Shown here piece after piece: positions 9,636-20,490 of a stretch of 64,000 bases of DNA; the first letter of the stretch is position 1; every line of letters starts with the position of its first letter. The stretch covers positions 1,550,001-1,614,000 of the forward strand of contig JAJQJQ010000018.1 in NCBI GenBank assembly GCA_028622995.1, given 5' to 3'. The translations under genes were made by a program, and so were the position numbers. The notes beneath the pieces were generated by a model, which searched no databases, was not told the DNA's origin, and saw only the letters and a list, made by a program, of their open reading frames with translations. The DNA is from Panagrolaimus kolymaensis. Its lineage: Eukaryota > Nematoda > Chromadorea > Rhabditida > Panagrolaimidae.

Positions 9636-11982
9636 TAAATAATACAAATAAAAAAAAACTATGTATGAAGTTTACTTTTTTTAGTGAATCATTGTTTATT
9701 ATTAATTCGTTTAAACTACTTATTTTTTTTTTAAATTTTGCAAAACATTAATAAAATCTTCTGTCAATTGCATTTTTTTTTTGCAAGATAATAGTGTTCG
9801 AAATGGCATGGTCGATGTATAAACCTTTTTTTGTTTCTAAAAACATCTAAAGTTACACCTGCTTTATCTGAAAATTTATAATGCATGAAAATGTTTCTGT
9901 TTTTGGCACATATTTATTTTGCATTGAAAGAGACAAATTCTGCTGTTTATTTGTTTATGAGGTTTCAGTTACGACGTCATATTATCAAGGGAATATGCAG
10001 CTTATAGCTTTCTTGGAAGAGTAAAATTTTTATATTTATTCAATAACGGCGAAAAAATATTGCCAAATTTTTTAATAATTTTGCAGACATTTTTTATTTA
10101 CTTTTTATGTCTGTTGATTGCTAGGCATCTATATTTCATATTTTTTTAAAAAGGAAAGTAGGCTCTTTTGAGAGTCAGTTTTTACTTATCTTTTTTGATC
10201 TATAGCCTAACACTCTAGCTTCCATTAATCTTTTAAAAATAAAAAGTGTTCGACGTTTTATTGGTTTTATTTTCCTCAGTTTTTTTGTTGTTGCAGATGT
10301 TAAAATCTTTTTATCTTCTTTTTTTGTAAACAAAAAAAAAATAAAGGTAGCAGCAACAAATTAAAAAGATTCAGGAAAGTAGAGTTTTGAATTTTAAAAA
10401 AATATGGAATAAAAAAAATAGATGTTGCAATTTTATTGTTACCTTTCCTTTCGGCTACCAAAGAAAAAAAATCTGACATCCATGGATAAAGTTTAAAAGA
10501 AAATAACTTTCTGACGACTCTTTCTCTTTTTATTTTTCACTTTCTTTTGTGCCAAAATATTTTCTTAGCAGTATTCATCGGAAATGCTTCTTCACAAAGC
10601 CTGCGGGGGCCACACATGGAACCAACAACGGCTCTCAAAAAATGGTCGTATTGGTGGTGTTGGTGGTTTTTTTATATGAACGTCTTCTTTTATTTTTTTA
10701 AAAAAGCGAGAAGACTCCAATCCAACACTGTTGTGGCGGAAAAAAAACATTGTCTATTTTATTTTTTTCTGTCTTGTTTGTTGCTATCTCTCTGGCACGT
10801 TTGGTGTCAAAAAGACTGATGCATGTGGACGAGCGCCGTCGCTGCGCCACATAACACTTTTTTAAGGTCTTACGATGATAGAAAAAAAGAAGAAGCGCCT
10901 TTTTTCTTTCTTTTTTTTGCGTAAGTAGGATGCTCTTTTGCTGTTGCAATTTTGCTAATTTAAAAAGACGAAGTAGAAAATAATTTAACTATCCTTCTTC
11001 TTCTTTCTTTCTCCACTTAAAGAAAAGCATTTAGATATATATTTCCGTATTATTTCTTAAAAATAGCCATATCCTTTTTTTAATTTCACTTACTTCAAAC
11101 ATCTTTCTTCTTCCGCATTATGTAAATATATAAATATATTTTTTTTAATATGAAAAAAAGAAGATTAAAATATTTTCATTGATTTTGGTTAATCTCTTCG
11201 CATTTTTCTTTTTCATAATTTTTATGCAACAAAAAAAAAATAACTGTTACTTTTATATTTTGAAAAAGCAAAGTGAAAAATATTTTTAATTTGTGCATCG
11301 CTGCTGTTGTTGCTGCTAAAAGCATACAATGCCATTTTTTCTTTTACTCTTTGCGTATGTAAATAAGGTTTTTTGATGAACAATGCTTCCCTACTTTTTT
11401 AGATAAAAAAAAAGAATATTTTTATGAAAGCAACATTTTTTTTAACTTTTATTTTTTATTCCCACTGTTGGACACTTTTTTTTGCACCTTTTTAAAACAC
11501 TCTCTTTTTTTGGAGAGAAGAAAGAAAGGAAATTTTTTTGACTTCTTTTTCTTTTTATGTCATGCAAAGTTTTTTTGTTTCTTTCTTTTTTTCATTCATT
11601 TTTGATCAGTTTCTTATTATTAATATTATTTTAAGGGCTCTTTGATACTTGGCTTGTGATGGTTTTGCAATCAAAAAACTTTGCTAAGAAAAACTTTAAA
11701 GTTGTTTTTCATAGATTTGTTTTTTCTCGTAAAATATTGATGAACTTGTTGTTTTTGAAAATGGTCTCTGTCAATTTTTTTGGTGTTTTTTATTTCTGAA
11801 AATTTCTTTTTTAGTATGCCAACTTTTTAAGGTTTCTGACTATTGCTGTATTTTTGTAAAATGAATATTATTTTTAGCTTTGTTTTTTTAATATTCTTGT
11901 TCCTTATAAACTATTAATTATTTTTTACCCTATTTTTTAGCTCAAAAAATTATGGTACGATAAAATTCAAGATTAAAAAATA

Positions 11983-12387
11983 ATGGAATTCAATAGTATT
12001 GTACCGCCACCACCACCGCCAAAATTTTTGTCATCTAATGGTGGCAGCAACAATATTATATTAGGTTCAAATTCTTCACCCATTCATACTCCACTTACAT
12101 CACCAACAATATCAACAACGCCAACACAAAAAACCGCAACCAGTGCATTTTTTGATTGTAGTAAAATGTTTATTACTTGTTGTTTATGCAGTAGCCAAAG
12201 GCGGCGAAGAAGACAACGACAACGACAACATTCGGGTCCAATCAGTCGGGTTGATTTATTTGGTAGTAGTAATCGTTCGGGTTCGGAATGTTTACAAGAA
12301 GCGGGTCCATCAAGTGCAATTACAGCAAGTATTATTGTGGAAGAAAGAACAACAGCTTCAAATAATTCATCGTGGGTTAGAATTACG
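11983..12387 (+). CDS. Alternative first exon A (unidentified, possibly soc-2)
   Basis: 135 codons from ATG to a donor GTTAGT in phase 0. A T-rich acceptor (TTTTTTAG) at about 11940 may be a trans-splice site. The peptide starts MEFNSIVPPPPPPKFLSS, is rich in Ser/Thr/Asn, has a CCLCSSQRRRRRQRQRQ cysteine-then-arginine patch and ends SNNSSWVRIT; no known domain is seen. Coding is supported by the uniform codon pattern, the polyproline tract and the clean exon edge. Two further Met-starting exons downstream also end in phase 0, so the three look like alternative 5' ends of one gene. The parent is not proven. The nearest gene in the same direction with a phase 0 entry exon is soc-2. Confidence 0.55.
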
Positions 12388-13667
12388 GTTAGTTTATTAA
12401 TTTATTAATATTGAGTTTAAAAATCTTAAAAATTTTAAATGGGTTGCTCGAGTGGAAAAATTAATGATAACCATGTCCTTCATTAAAATATTATTAACTG
12501 CGCCTTAATAAACATTAAAAATAAAAGAATGGCGACAATCATTATTCACTTTTTTACTTTGTTTTTTTCTATTTGTCTTTTTTTTATTTTTTAGATTTCC
12601 ATTAGCTATTAAAAAAATATTTTTAGCTCTTTTTTGTTGTTGCTGCTTTTAATCCCAGATGGCTTTTAAGATTTCTTTTTTCTTTATATTTTTGTCAACA
12701 ATCACTATTGCTATGATTTTAATGGCAAAAAAGCAAATATTATAGCGAAACTTTTGTTTTTTCTCAAACTATTTTTTATATCAAAACGAGTCACTTAAAT
12801 CACTGACATTAAAAATAGGCATAAAATAAAAAATGCGTCTTTGTGGGATTTTTTTTATCTCAAACATCTTTGGATATAAAAATTTCTTTTATGAACAACC
12901 ACCACGCAAAGATGGATGCTGCCAAAAGGCAACTGTGTTTTTTTTCTTGTCTTCATCACCATTTATCTTTTAGCATCAGCAGTTGCGGTTGCAAAAAAAG
13001 GATTTTACACCACTACTTTGTGGTAGTTTTTTGCAGCTCTTTTTTGTTCATTTGTTGGCTTTTGTATTTATTTTTAAGAAAGTTTTTCTTTATACTTTTC
13101 GTGATTTTTGTTTATTTGGTCTTTTAAATATCTTTTTCCATTTTTGTTTTCAAAATTGATTCTTGACTTAATTAAAAATAGTTACATATTTTGATTTAAA
13201 TTTAAAAGGGTTTCTTAAAGAAGCATAAAATTTGACCTTTGAGATTTCTAAAATAAAAATGAATCCGGATTTTAGTGAGGCATTTTAAATGTTTAAATGG
13301 CACGAAAAGGTGCCAAATATAGTCGTCTTCTTCATTTAATTTTCCTCTTTTTTCTTTTCCTTTTTCTTAGTATTTTTTTAAAAGAGATTAGTAAAGGATC
13401 CGATGTGATGCTTACGTAGTTTTTTCAAATTTGATACATTTAATTTATTTTTTCACGGATAAAAAACATACCTATTTGTGTCAGTTGTTTTTGTTTGGAT
13501 CATTTGAGTTTTCGCTCCACCTTGTTGTTGAACATCAGAAAATAACGAACATCCTTTCAATCATCTTTTTTTCTGCCTCAAAGGTTTGGGACAAAAAACT
13601 TTGACATACGACGACAAAAGACGACAAGTGGACATATCATCTAGATTTGGCAGGGGAAGAACTCAAA
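12388..13667. other. Presumed intron, nothing recognised
   Basis: T-rich sequence between candidate first exons A and B. Open frames are short and hydrophobic/Phe-rich, typical of poly-T. Confidence 0.5.
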
Positions 13668-14087
13668 ATGATGTCGACGACGATTGAGCCTTGTACTACC
13701 TTTTCAACAATTGTTATTAGCTCAAGTTTTTCACCATCTATTACAACTTCGATATCCCTTGACCAATATAAAAATAGTTTTTCATTCGACAATTATTTAA
13801 TGATGAATAATAATAATAAATTATTTGTGAATGAAAATGATATTTATAATTTTATCGATGCTGATGCGAGAAAGAAAAATGATTCATATAGCACCAGCAA
13901 AGAAAGTGATGATTATGACTTGGATGATTATGCTGCTGACCTTTTGCTTTTTGATTGTTCATGTTTACCCGAATTTTGTGGAATTCGAAAAATTATTTCC
14001 CATGTTTTAATTAAAACAAAGCTTAGTAAATATATAAACAATTATCAAGAAGAAGACTTTGTTGATTCAAATATTAATAAAGAAAAG
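13668..14087 (+). CDS. Alternative first exon B (unidentified, possibly soc-2)
   Basis: 140 codons, starting MMSTTIEPCTTFST and ending YQEEDFVDSNINKEK before a donor GTATGT in phase 0. The peptide has a Ser/Thr-rich start, an Asn run, an acidic stretch (ESDDYDLDDYAADLLLFDC) and a short Cys-containing segment (CSCLPEFCGIRK). No family is recognised. It has the same phase at its donor as exons A and C, which is what alternative promoters of one gene would need. Confidence 0.5.
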
Positions 14088-15514
14088 GTATGTTTGTGTT
14101 GTGTGGGTTGGATCCATTAAGATTACTTTTCAAAGTAGTTAAGTGAGTCAAAGATTAAAGAGTATTAAAATTGCGGAAGAAAATTTTAAATACCTGAGTC
14201 ACAAATGGCGGGTTAAGTGTGTTTTCTATCGGTTTTGTTTCCACTTTTTTTCCACCTATTTTTTTATGAACACCACACATTTTTTTCTTCCTCAGCTTCT
14301 AATGAAATCTGAAACCTTTTGCCATTAAAAAACATTGTTGTTGTCATCATAGTCGTCTGCTGGAAGCTTAAGTGAAAATACTCTTAGTGGATGGACTTTC
14401 TCTAACAAACAAAAAAAAAACAAGAGTGTCTTTCTTATATTTGAAATTTAATATTTTTAAAAAATGCCCAAAATATTTCAGTTTTTTTAGAGGATTAAAA
14501 ATAGCTTCTTTTTTTAGAAAAAGCCGATTTTGATTAAAACATTGTTTTCTAATTTTTTTTGTTGCTTACAATAAAGAAACAGTGAAGGCTCTTTTGGAGG
14601 AAGTAGTCATCACTTTTATTATTTCTTTTCTTCTTCTTTTATATTACTCATGTTATTTTGTTGATTTCATAGCCAATTTTTTTAAACAAAATAGACTGCT
14701 GCATTATTTAGTGTTGCATTTTTTTTTGTTGCATAACGCAATTAGTTAATTTTCTTCCTATTTGTTTTTCTTCTTCCTTAAAGCTTCAAACTATTTTATA
14801 TTCAGAAGTCAAGTCGATGAAACATTTTTTTATCATTCAACAAAATCAATCTCCTCTTTTTTTATTTTTAAACAATTTGCAGACAAAAAAAGGAGATAAA
14901 AAAATTTGAAAGTGAATCAGTAGAACTCATTTATTTTTCTATTGCAAACATACATACATATTCTGCTATTTTTTTATGTATCATTTTCTCTGGCATTTGC
15001 GTGTTAGTTGCTTTTTTATTTCAATTTTAACTTCTTTTTCTCCATGACTCCCATTTAACAAAAATAAAAAAAGAGAATCTTTTTTGATGAGGTCTTTTCC
15101 TCACTTTTCATTGCTATTTTCTTTTTTGTTGATAGTGTTTAAAAAACAACACTGTTCACTTATGTAGGATGGTTGAACGCTTTCTATTTATTTTTTAAAT
15201 TTAATTTGCAGAGTCTGCTTTGTTTTTGTTTTGTTATTTCTTGCTTTTGAAAAACTAAAAAATTTACTCAAATACAGCTTTTTTCGTGTTGTTTTAGAAC
15301 TAAAAACAAAAGTTGTAATTTATTTTTTAAAAGTAGCTATTTTCTCTTTTGTTTGTGTTCTCTTTTTATGTAAATCTTGTTTATTCTTTTTTTTTGAGTT
15401 TCTTAGAATCTTAAAAAACATATTTTGTTTTCGCGTTTTTTCTTTTTAACATTTTTTTGTCTCTCATAGTTATTATTTTTGAGCCATTATAGCTTTCCTG
15501 TTTCTTAAAAAATA
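14088..15514. other. Presumed intron, nothing recognised
   Basis: T-rich, with no exon having both family resemblance and splice sites. Confidence 0.5.
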
Positions 15515-15865
15515 ATGGCTGCAGCGGCAGCATGGATTCGCCGCTTTTCATCTGATCATCAAGCCGGTCATTCAAATGACCCTCGTCGAAATAGTCTTTA
15601 TACTCCAAATGCAAGTGGAAGCCCAATGATTTCTCCAAGAAATAGTGGTCCACCTCCAATAATACGCCGCCGAGGCCCAATGAATTTTATTGCTGGAATT
15701 TATGCATCTTCTCGTCGACGATTTTCTTTACCAGTTTCAAGTATTTCTTCAGGATCCGCTTCTTCAGTTTCTGGAGCATCAGGATCAGAAAATATTGAAA
15801 ATGAACATATTCCACCAAATTACGGATCCAACAAGAACGGATCTTCATTGCCTGACTTAAACGAG
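15515..15865 (+). CDS. Alternative first exon C (unidentified, possibly soc-2)
   Basis: 117 codons, starting MAAAAAWIRRFSSDHQAG and ending SSLPDLNE at a weak donor GTTTTT in phase 0. Arg- and Ser-rich, with several basophilic-kinase-like sites (RRNS, RRRFS). It joins in frame to the exon at 16102-16254. No domain is recognised. Codon use and low stop density set it apart from the surrounding T-rich sequence. Confidence 0.55.
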
Positions 15866-16101
15866 GTTTTTATAAATAAACTATTTTTTTACAAATTTAA
15901 AAGCTTTTAACTTCTTCCATTTGCAAAAAAAAATTAAAAATGGGAGCAAAGAAGTGGAAATTCTAGAGTTTCTTATTTCACTTAATTGGTGCAGCATACT
16001 ATTGCAATTAAAAGAAGGAAAAGAGAGAGAGCAAAAATTGAAAGTCAAAAACAACTAAAATATTTAAATGAAACATTTTATTTTTATTTTATTTTTTTCA
16101 G

Positions 16102-16502
16102 AGAGCATCAGACTTATCCAGATCTCCTCGAGGAAATATTGCCATGAATGTTCCAGATTCTGCAAGGCGAGTAACTGTAGTCGATCGTCCAGGGCAAGAT
16201 AAAGCTCATTTTACGGGTCTCAAAGGAAAAGCGAAGAAACCAATAAGGAAACTCGTAAGTTTTAACTTTTATTTTTGAAATTTTTTAATTAATTAATTTT
16301 TGGCATCTTTTTTAAAAAGATATATAATTTTTTATTTATAAAATATGGGAATTTTTCACGGAACATTTTTTTAAATTTGTGTTTTTTTATGAAACTTTGT
16401 TATCCATCATATATTTTGACGCCTTAAGGCTTTTTCCTGAATTTTTTTAGCAACAGCAAAGTCCTCGTCTGCATTTGATGACGAAGACGGCTGTTGATCG
16501 AA
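16102..16502 (+). CDS. Two internal exons following exon C
   Basis: Exon 16102-16254 (51 codons, begins RASDLSRSPRGN, ends KGKAKKPIRKL, donor GTAAGT, phase 0). Exon 16451-16502 (17 codons plus 1 base, begins QQQSPRLHLM, donor GTAAGT, phase 1). Acceptors are TTTTTCAG and TTTTTTAG. The peptide is basic and phosphorylation-site rich. The phase 1 exit does not match the phase 0 entry of the soc-2 exon at 20491. Either a further exon lies between, or an internal acceptor such as the CAG at 20582-20584 is used, or this belongs to a separate short transcript. Confidence 0.45.
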
Positions 16503-19500
16503 GTAAGTGTTCACTCACTTGCTTTTGAGAATGGATAAATAAATCTCTTCGGGTCAGTATTGATTTGTTTTTAACTTGCGGCAGCTTAACTTTTTTTATT
16601 TTGTTTTATTTTTGTTTAAAGCAAAAATTTTTATTTTCTATTAATCAACCAGTCTTTAAGGATAGAATTTTTCTATTAAATTTTCTTAGATTTTAATCAA
16701 AGTATTTTATCCATTTTTTACTTCCTTTTTTCTTTAAGTTTCTTCTATTTTTTGATTAAAGCTTTTTGATTTTCAAAAAATCTTGAAAATGTAAAAGTAA
16801 ATCATTGAAAACTGTTTGTTGAGAATCTATTTTATTTTTGTTGTCGCATAAGTTATTTTTAACTTTCAAATGAGTGCAGGGTTCTAATGTAAATGATAGC
16901 ATTTTCTCATAGTCAAGTTTTTCTTGACGTAATAGATCACTTTAATTTTGGAGATCTCAAGTATTTATTATTTACATTTTTCTTCAAACCTAACTTTTTA
17001 ATTAAAATAATTTCATTGAACTTTAGCTTAAAAAACAATTTTTATGTTTGCATATAAAAAGATAAAAACACATTTTCCTTCAAAAAAATAGAATAATAAT
17101 TTATTGGTCATTTGGGAGATATGTATTCCATGCATTTTTTAGACAAAACTATAGAGATGTTCAGGCTGCTGCAGCATGGAAAAAATCCATAACAAACTTT
17201 GGGGTTTTTAATATTTTTGTAAAAAGTGACTTAAAACATAGCAACTTTTTTCTTGGCTTTTCGACTTTGAACTTTTGATGTGCTAAAAAAGTTTTTATAG
17301 CAAAAAACTTTCTTTTGTTTTAAATTTAAAAAATTGTTTTTAAAAGAATTTAAATCTTATCAGTATTTTTTTTTTGTTAGTGAATTTCCTCTTCTTTTTT
17401 CAGCAACATATAAAATAAAAAATATAAGGAAAATGAAGAAGAGATTCATTTGGCCCTAAAAGAAGTAGTCTTCGGTTTATTGGCGCATGCACCATTCCTC
17501 TTCCTAAAATTAAATTCGACGTCCGCATTTTAAGAAGTTTTTGATTGAATTTCTATTTTCTATGCCCAAAGCTTTTTTTACCCGCAAAAAAAAAATTGGC
17601 ATTGCCCCATGACAATCGTTGTCGGCAACATCTTTTTCTATTTTATTTTTTTTTCTGTTACGTTTTTTTATCAAATTTTGTCTTCGAAGTCTTCTTTTTT
17701 TAGACGACACTCTTCTTGTTGCTACATTTTTTTGCTGCAAATTCTTTCATTTTTTTCTCGAAATTTTAAGCTTAAAACAAAGAAAATATTAATGCGACTT
17801 TAATCATTTAATTTATGTCTCATTGTTGTAAACTTTTCTCCCTTTTTTTCTTTGCTTTTTGTTGATTTTAATAGCACCTTTTTACCGAAAACAGATGTTG
17901 CGTTGCTGCCAGCCAAAAAGCCATTTTAAAAGCATTTTTCTCCCAACTTTAATAGTGTCGGCTTTTCGATGATTTCCATTCTTTTTTCATTTTTATTTTC
18001 TGCAGCAGAAGATCAATACAAGCTGCTAAATCTTGGTTCGAAAAGGCTGACATTAAACTCAAGACAGCAGTTGTTCATTTTAAAACTTTAATTTTTTTTG
18101 TGTCGAAATTATTTGCGGTAAAAAAGAAGTTCATTTTGAGAAAAAATGATGCGCATTTTTTTTGGCAATTTTCTTCTTCTTTTCTTTTCTTCCTTTTTTT
18201 GTCGCAATTAGTTTTTTAAAGTGGCAGCATCTTGAGAAGATATACAAAGAAACTGAAAGAGAGTAATGCTTTTTTTTATTGCAATTTTCTTTTTAAGCTT
18301 CGTTTATCCTTTCAATGTTTTTTTTTCTTGTACCATTTTTTCTTATAGCTGCTGAAAGTTTTTCAAGAAAATGACAAAATTAATGATGTTTGAAAAAAAT
18401 ATGGAACGCTTGCCTCAGAGATGTTTTTTTCTTAGAAACTTTAGTTATTTTGTTTAAAAATAGTCTTTTATTTAGACTACTTGAAAAATGGTAAAGCGAA
18501 CACCATCGTTTGAAGTATTTGTAAACTTTTTTCTCCATTTTTTTTCTTCAAATTAGTTCGTTCTCATGTTACTGAGTTTATTTTTTTAGAATTTGTAACT
18601 TTTTAAATAGTTTTTTTGTTTCGTTCATTTTTTCCGTGAAGGAATGTGGAGGACATGAGCTTGTTCGCTCGCTCGCTCATTCCTCGGATGTCATTCAATA
18701 TCAAATTTGAAAGGAAACAAAAACAAAAAAAAGAGCTAGCAGTTTCTTTGCCAAAATACTCTATGTCCGTTTTTTTGTCGTCGTCATCTCATACTTCAAA
18801 AAACATTGTTTTTGGAGTACAAGCTGTTAAAACAACGGCGGCTGACAAAAAAGTAAAAGAAAAAATAGCCAAAAAAACGTAGCAAGCAATGGCCGGCACA
18901 TATTTTTAAGGCAGACAGCTTAAAGATGTCCAATATCTATCTATCGGTTGCAACATTTCTTTGCCAAATTTTTCCTCTAAAAAAAGCAAAGGATATAAAT
19001 CATATTATTATTTTTTTGTTAAAAAGCCGTTTGTTTACTTATAAAAAACGTAGAAACTAAGAAGCAACCTTATCATTCATTTCGAGATGTTGAAATGGAA
19101 AACAAAAAATTTCTGATTAAAAAGAAATAGCTTTTTTTCAGCAAAAAAACAAAACAAAAAACAAATCTTAATTAGTTTTTTTTGTTTAAATTGTTTCTTT
19201 TTTCGTTTTTGTTTTATTTTTCTTTCCTTTTGTTTTTGCATTTTAAGAAGCTCTACTTGAATATTTTTTTCCTTCTTTTTTACTTATTAAAATTTTTTAT
19301 CTTTTGCTTTTTCTTTGTTTGTTGTATTTACAATGGCATACATGGGAGTAATAAAAAAAATGCGAAAGTTAAGAGGTCCAAAAACGGAGCTCACCCAAAT
19401 TATACAAGCTCAGATCTGTGTTTTCAAGAAAAAATAATTTTATCTCCACGTTTGATTTTTCATAAAATCCAACCAATCAAAATAAAATTAGTCCTCTTAA

Positions 19501-20490
19501 GTTTAAATCTTCTTTTTTTTTACTTTCACAATCAAAGAAAAAAATAAAAGAAACTTTTCTAATCATTTTTACAATACTATCACGGACAGCTATTTTTCAT
19601 CCTTTCTCCATTTTATTCTCTTAATTTTTCCTCACTTTTTTGTATTGCTTTTTTTCACGTCACTTCATCGACTCTCCTCTACCTTGTCAATAAGTTGTGT
19701 AGCATCACCGAGCAAAGAGTTCTAACAGCTGGATCACCAATCAATATTTAAAAAAAGGAAAAAAATGTCTCGTCTTCCTTCTCTTTTCATTTTCTCTCTT
19801 TCTCTTTTCTATCTGTCACCTTGAACCGTTTTCATGCGTTATATATTTTTTTAATTCGTTACCGCAATATTTTTTTCTTTGTCATTCATTTTCAAGAGGG
19901 GGCTTTCTTCATCTTCATTTCATTTTTCCTTCTTATTTTTCGATCTCACCAAAGAAAAAAAAGAAAATAATTCGCTCACTTGATCGCCACCACCACCGTC
20001 GAATCAAAAATTTTCATGGCGCCATCATTCAATTTTTCTTTCTTTTCTTTTTTTATTCCTTGGGCGTGTGCGTTCTCATTCAATAAGTTAGTAGTTAGTC
20101 CGTTAACTTTCACGCAGAAAATGAAAGTAAAACTTTCAAAACGCATCAAAAACCGCAAATCATTATTTTTACTGCTTTTTTTCGATGTTAATAAAAAATA
20201 TTGCCTAATACAATATCGCCTACTTTAACCTACGCATAATAATGTTTTTCGTTTAATGATTTTTTTCTTGAGTATCTTATTTATTTGCAGCGTGGGTTTA
20301 AAAAAACTTTTTTCTACCATTTTCCTTTTGTTTTAGCAACTTTGGTGGTGTCAATTGTTTGAGAATAGACAATATTTTTCTTTTATCCCATCATTCACAG
20401 CTGTACTTAATCAACTTCTTGTCATCCTCTCATTCTCCCTCCTCCTACTCATCATCACTTTATTTATTTACTTATATATTTCTTTAAAAG
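16503..20490. other. Presumed long intron upstream of soc-2
   Basis: Four kilobases of T-rich sequence. Possible phase 1 acceptors occur near 17403 and 18006, but both lead to stops within about 30 codons and show no family match. No RNA gene or repeat was recognised. Confidence 0.45.

Larger units (their letters stand above)
7129..11982. other. Intergenic region between divergent genes
   Basis: About 4.9 kb between the kinase start (minus) and the first plus-strand exon at 11983. It holds two copies of a dispersed repeat (7662-7896, 9399-9635) and a tRNA-like SINE candidate near 8830-8910. Open frames are short and low in complexity; one at 8222-8425 is discussed among the rejected items. 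Promoters for both flanking genes should lie here, but I see no motif I can name. Confidence 0.55.

Noticed and set aside
17401..18100. Possible extra exons after TTTTTTTCAG (17403) and TTTCTGCAG (18006)
   Set aside because: Both can be entered in phase 1 from 16502 but reach stops within about 30 codons, and the peptides show no resemblance to anything I know.
18646..18882. 78-codon plus-strand frame in the presumed soc-2 intron
   Set aside because: No splice sites fit, it is Lys/Ser-rich and it lacks family similarity.
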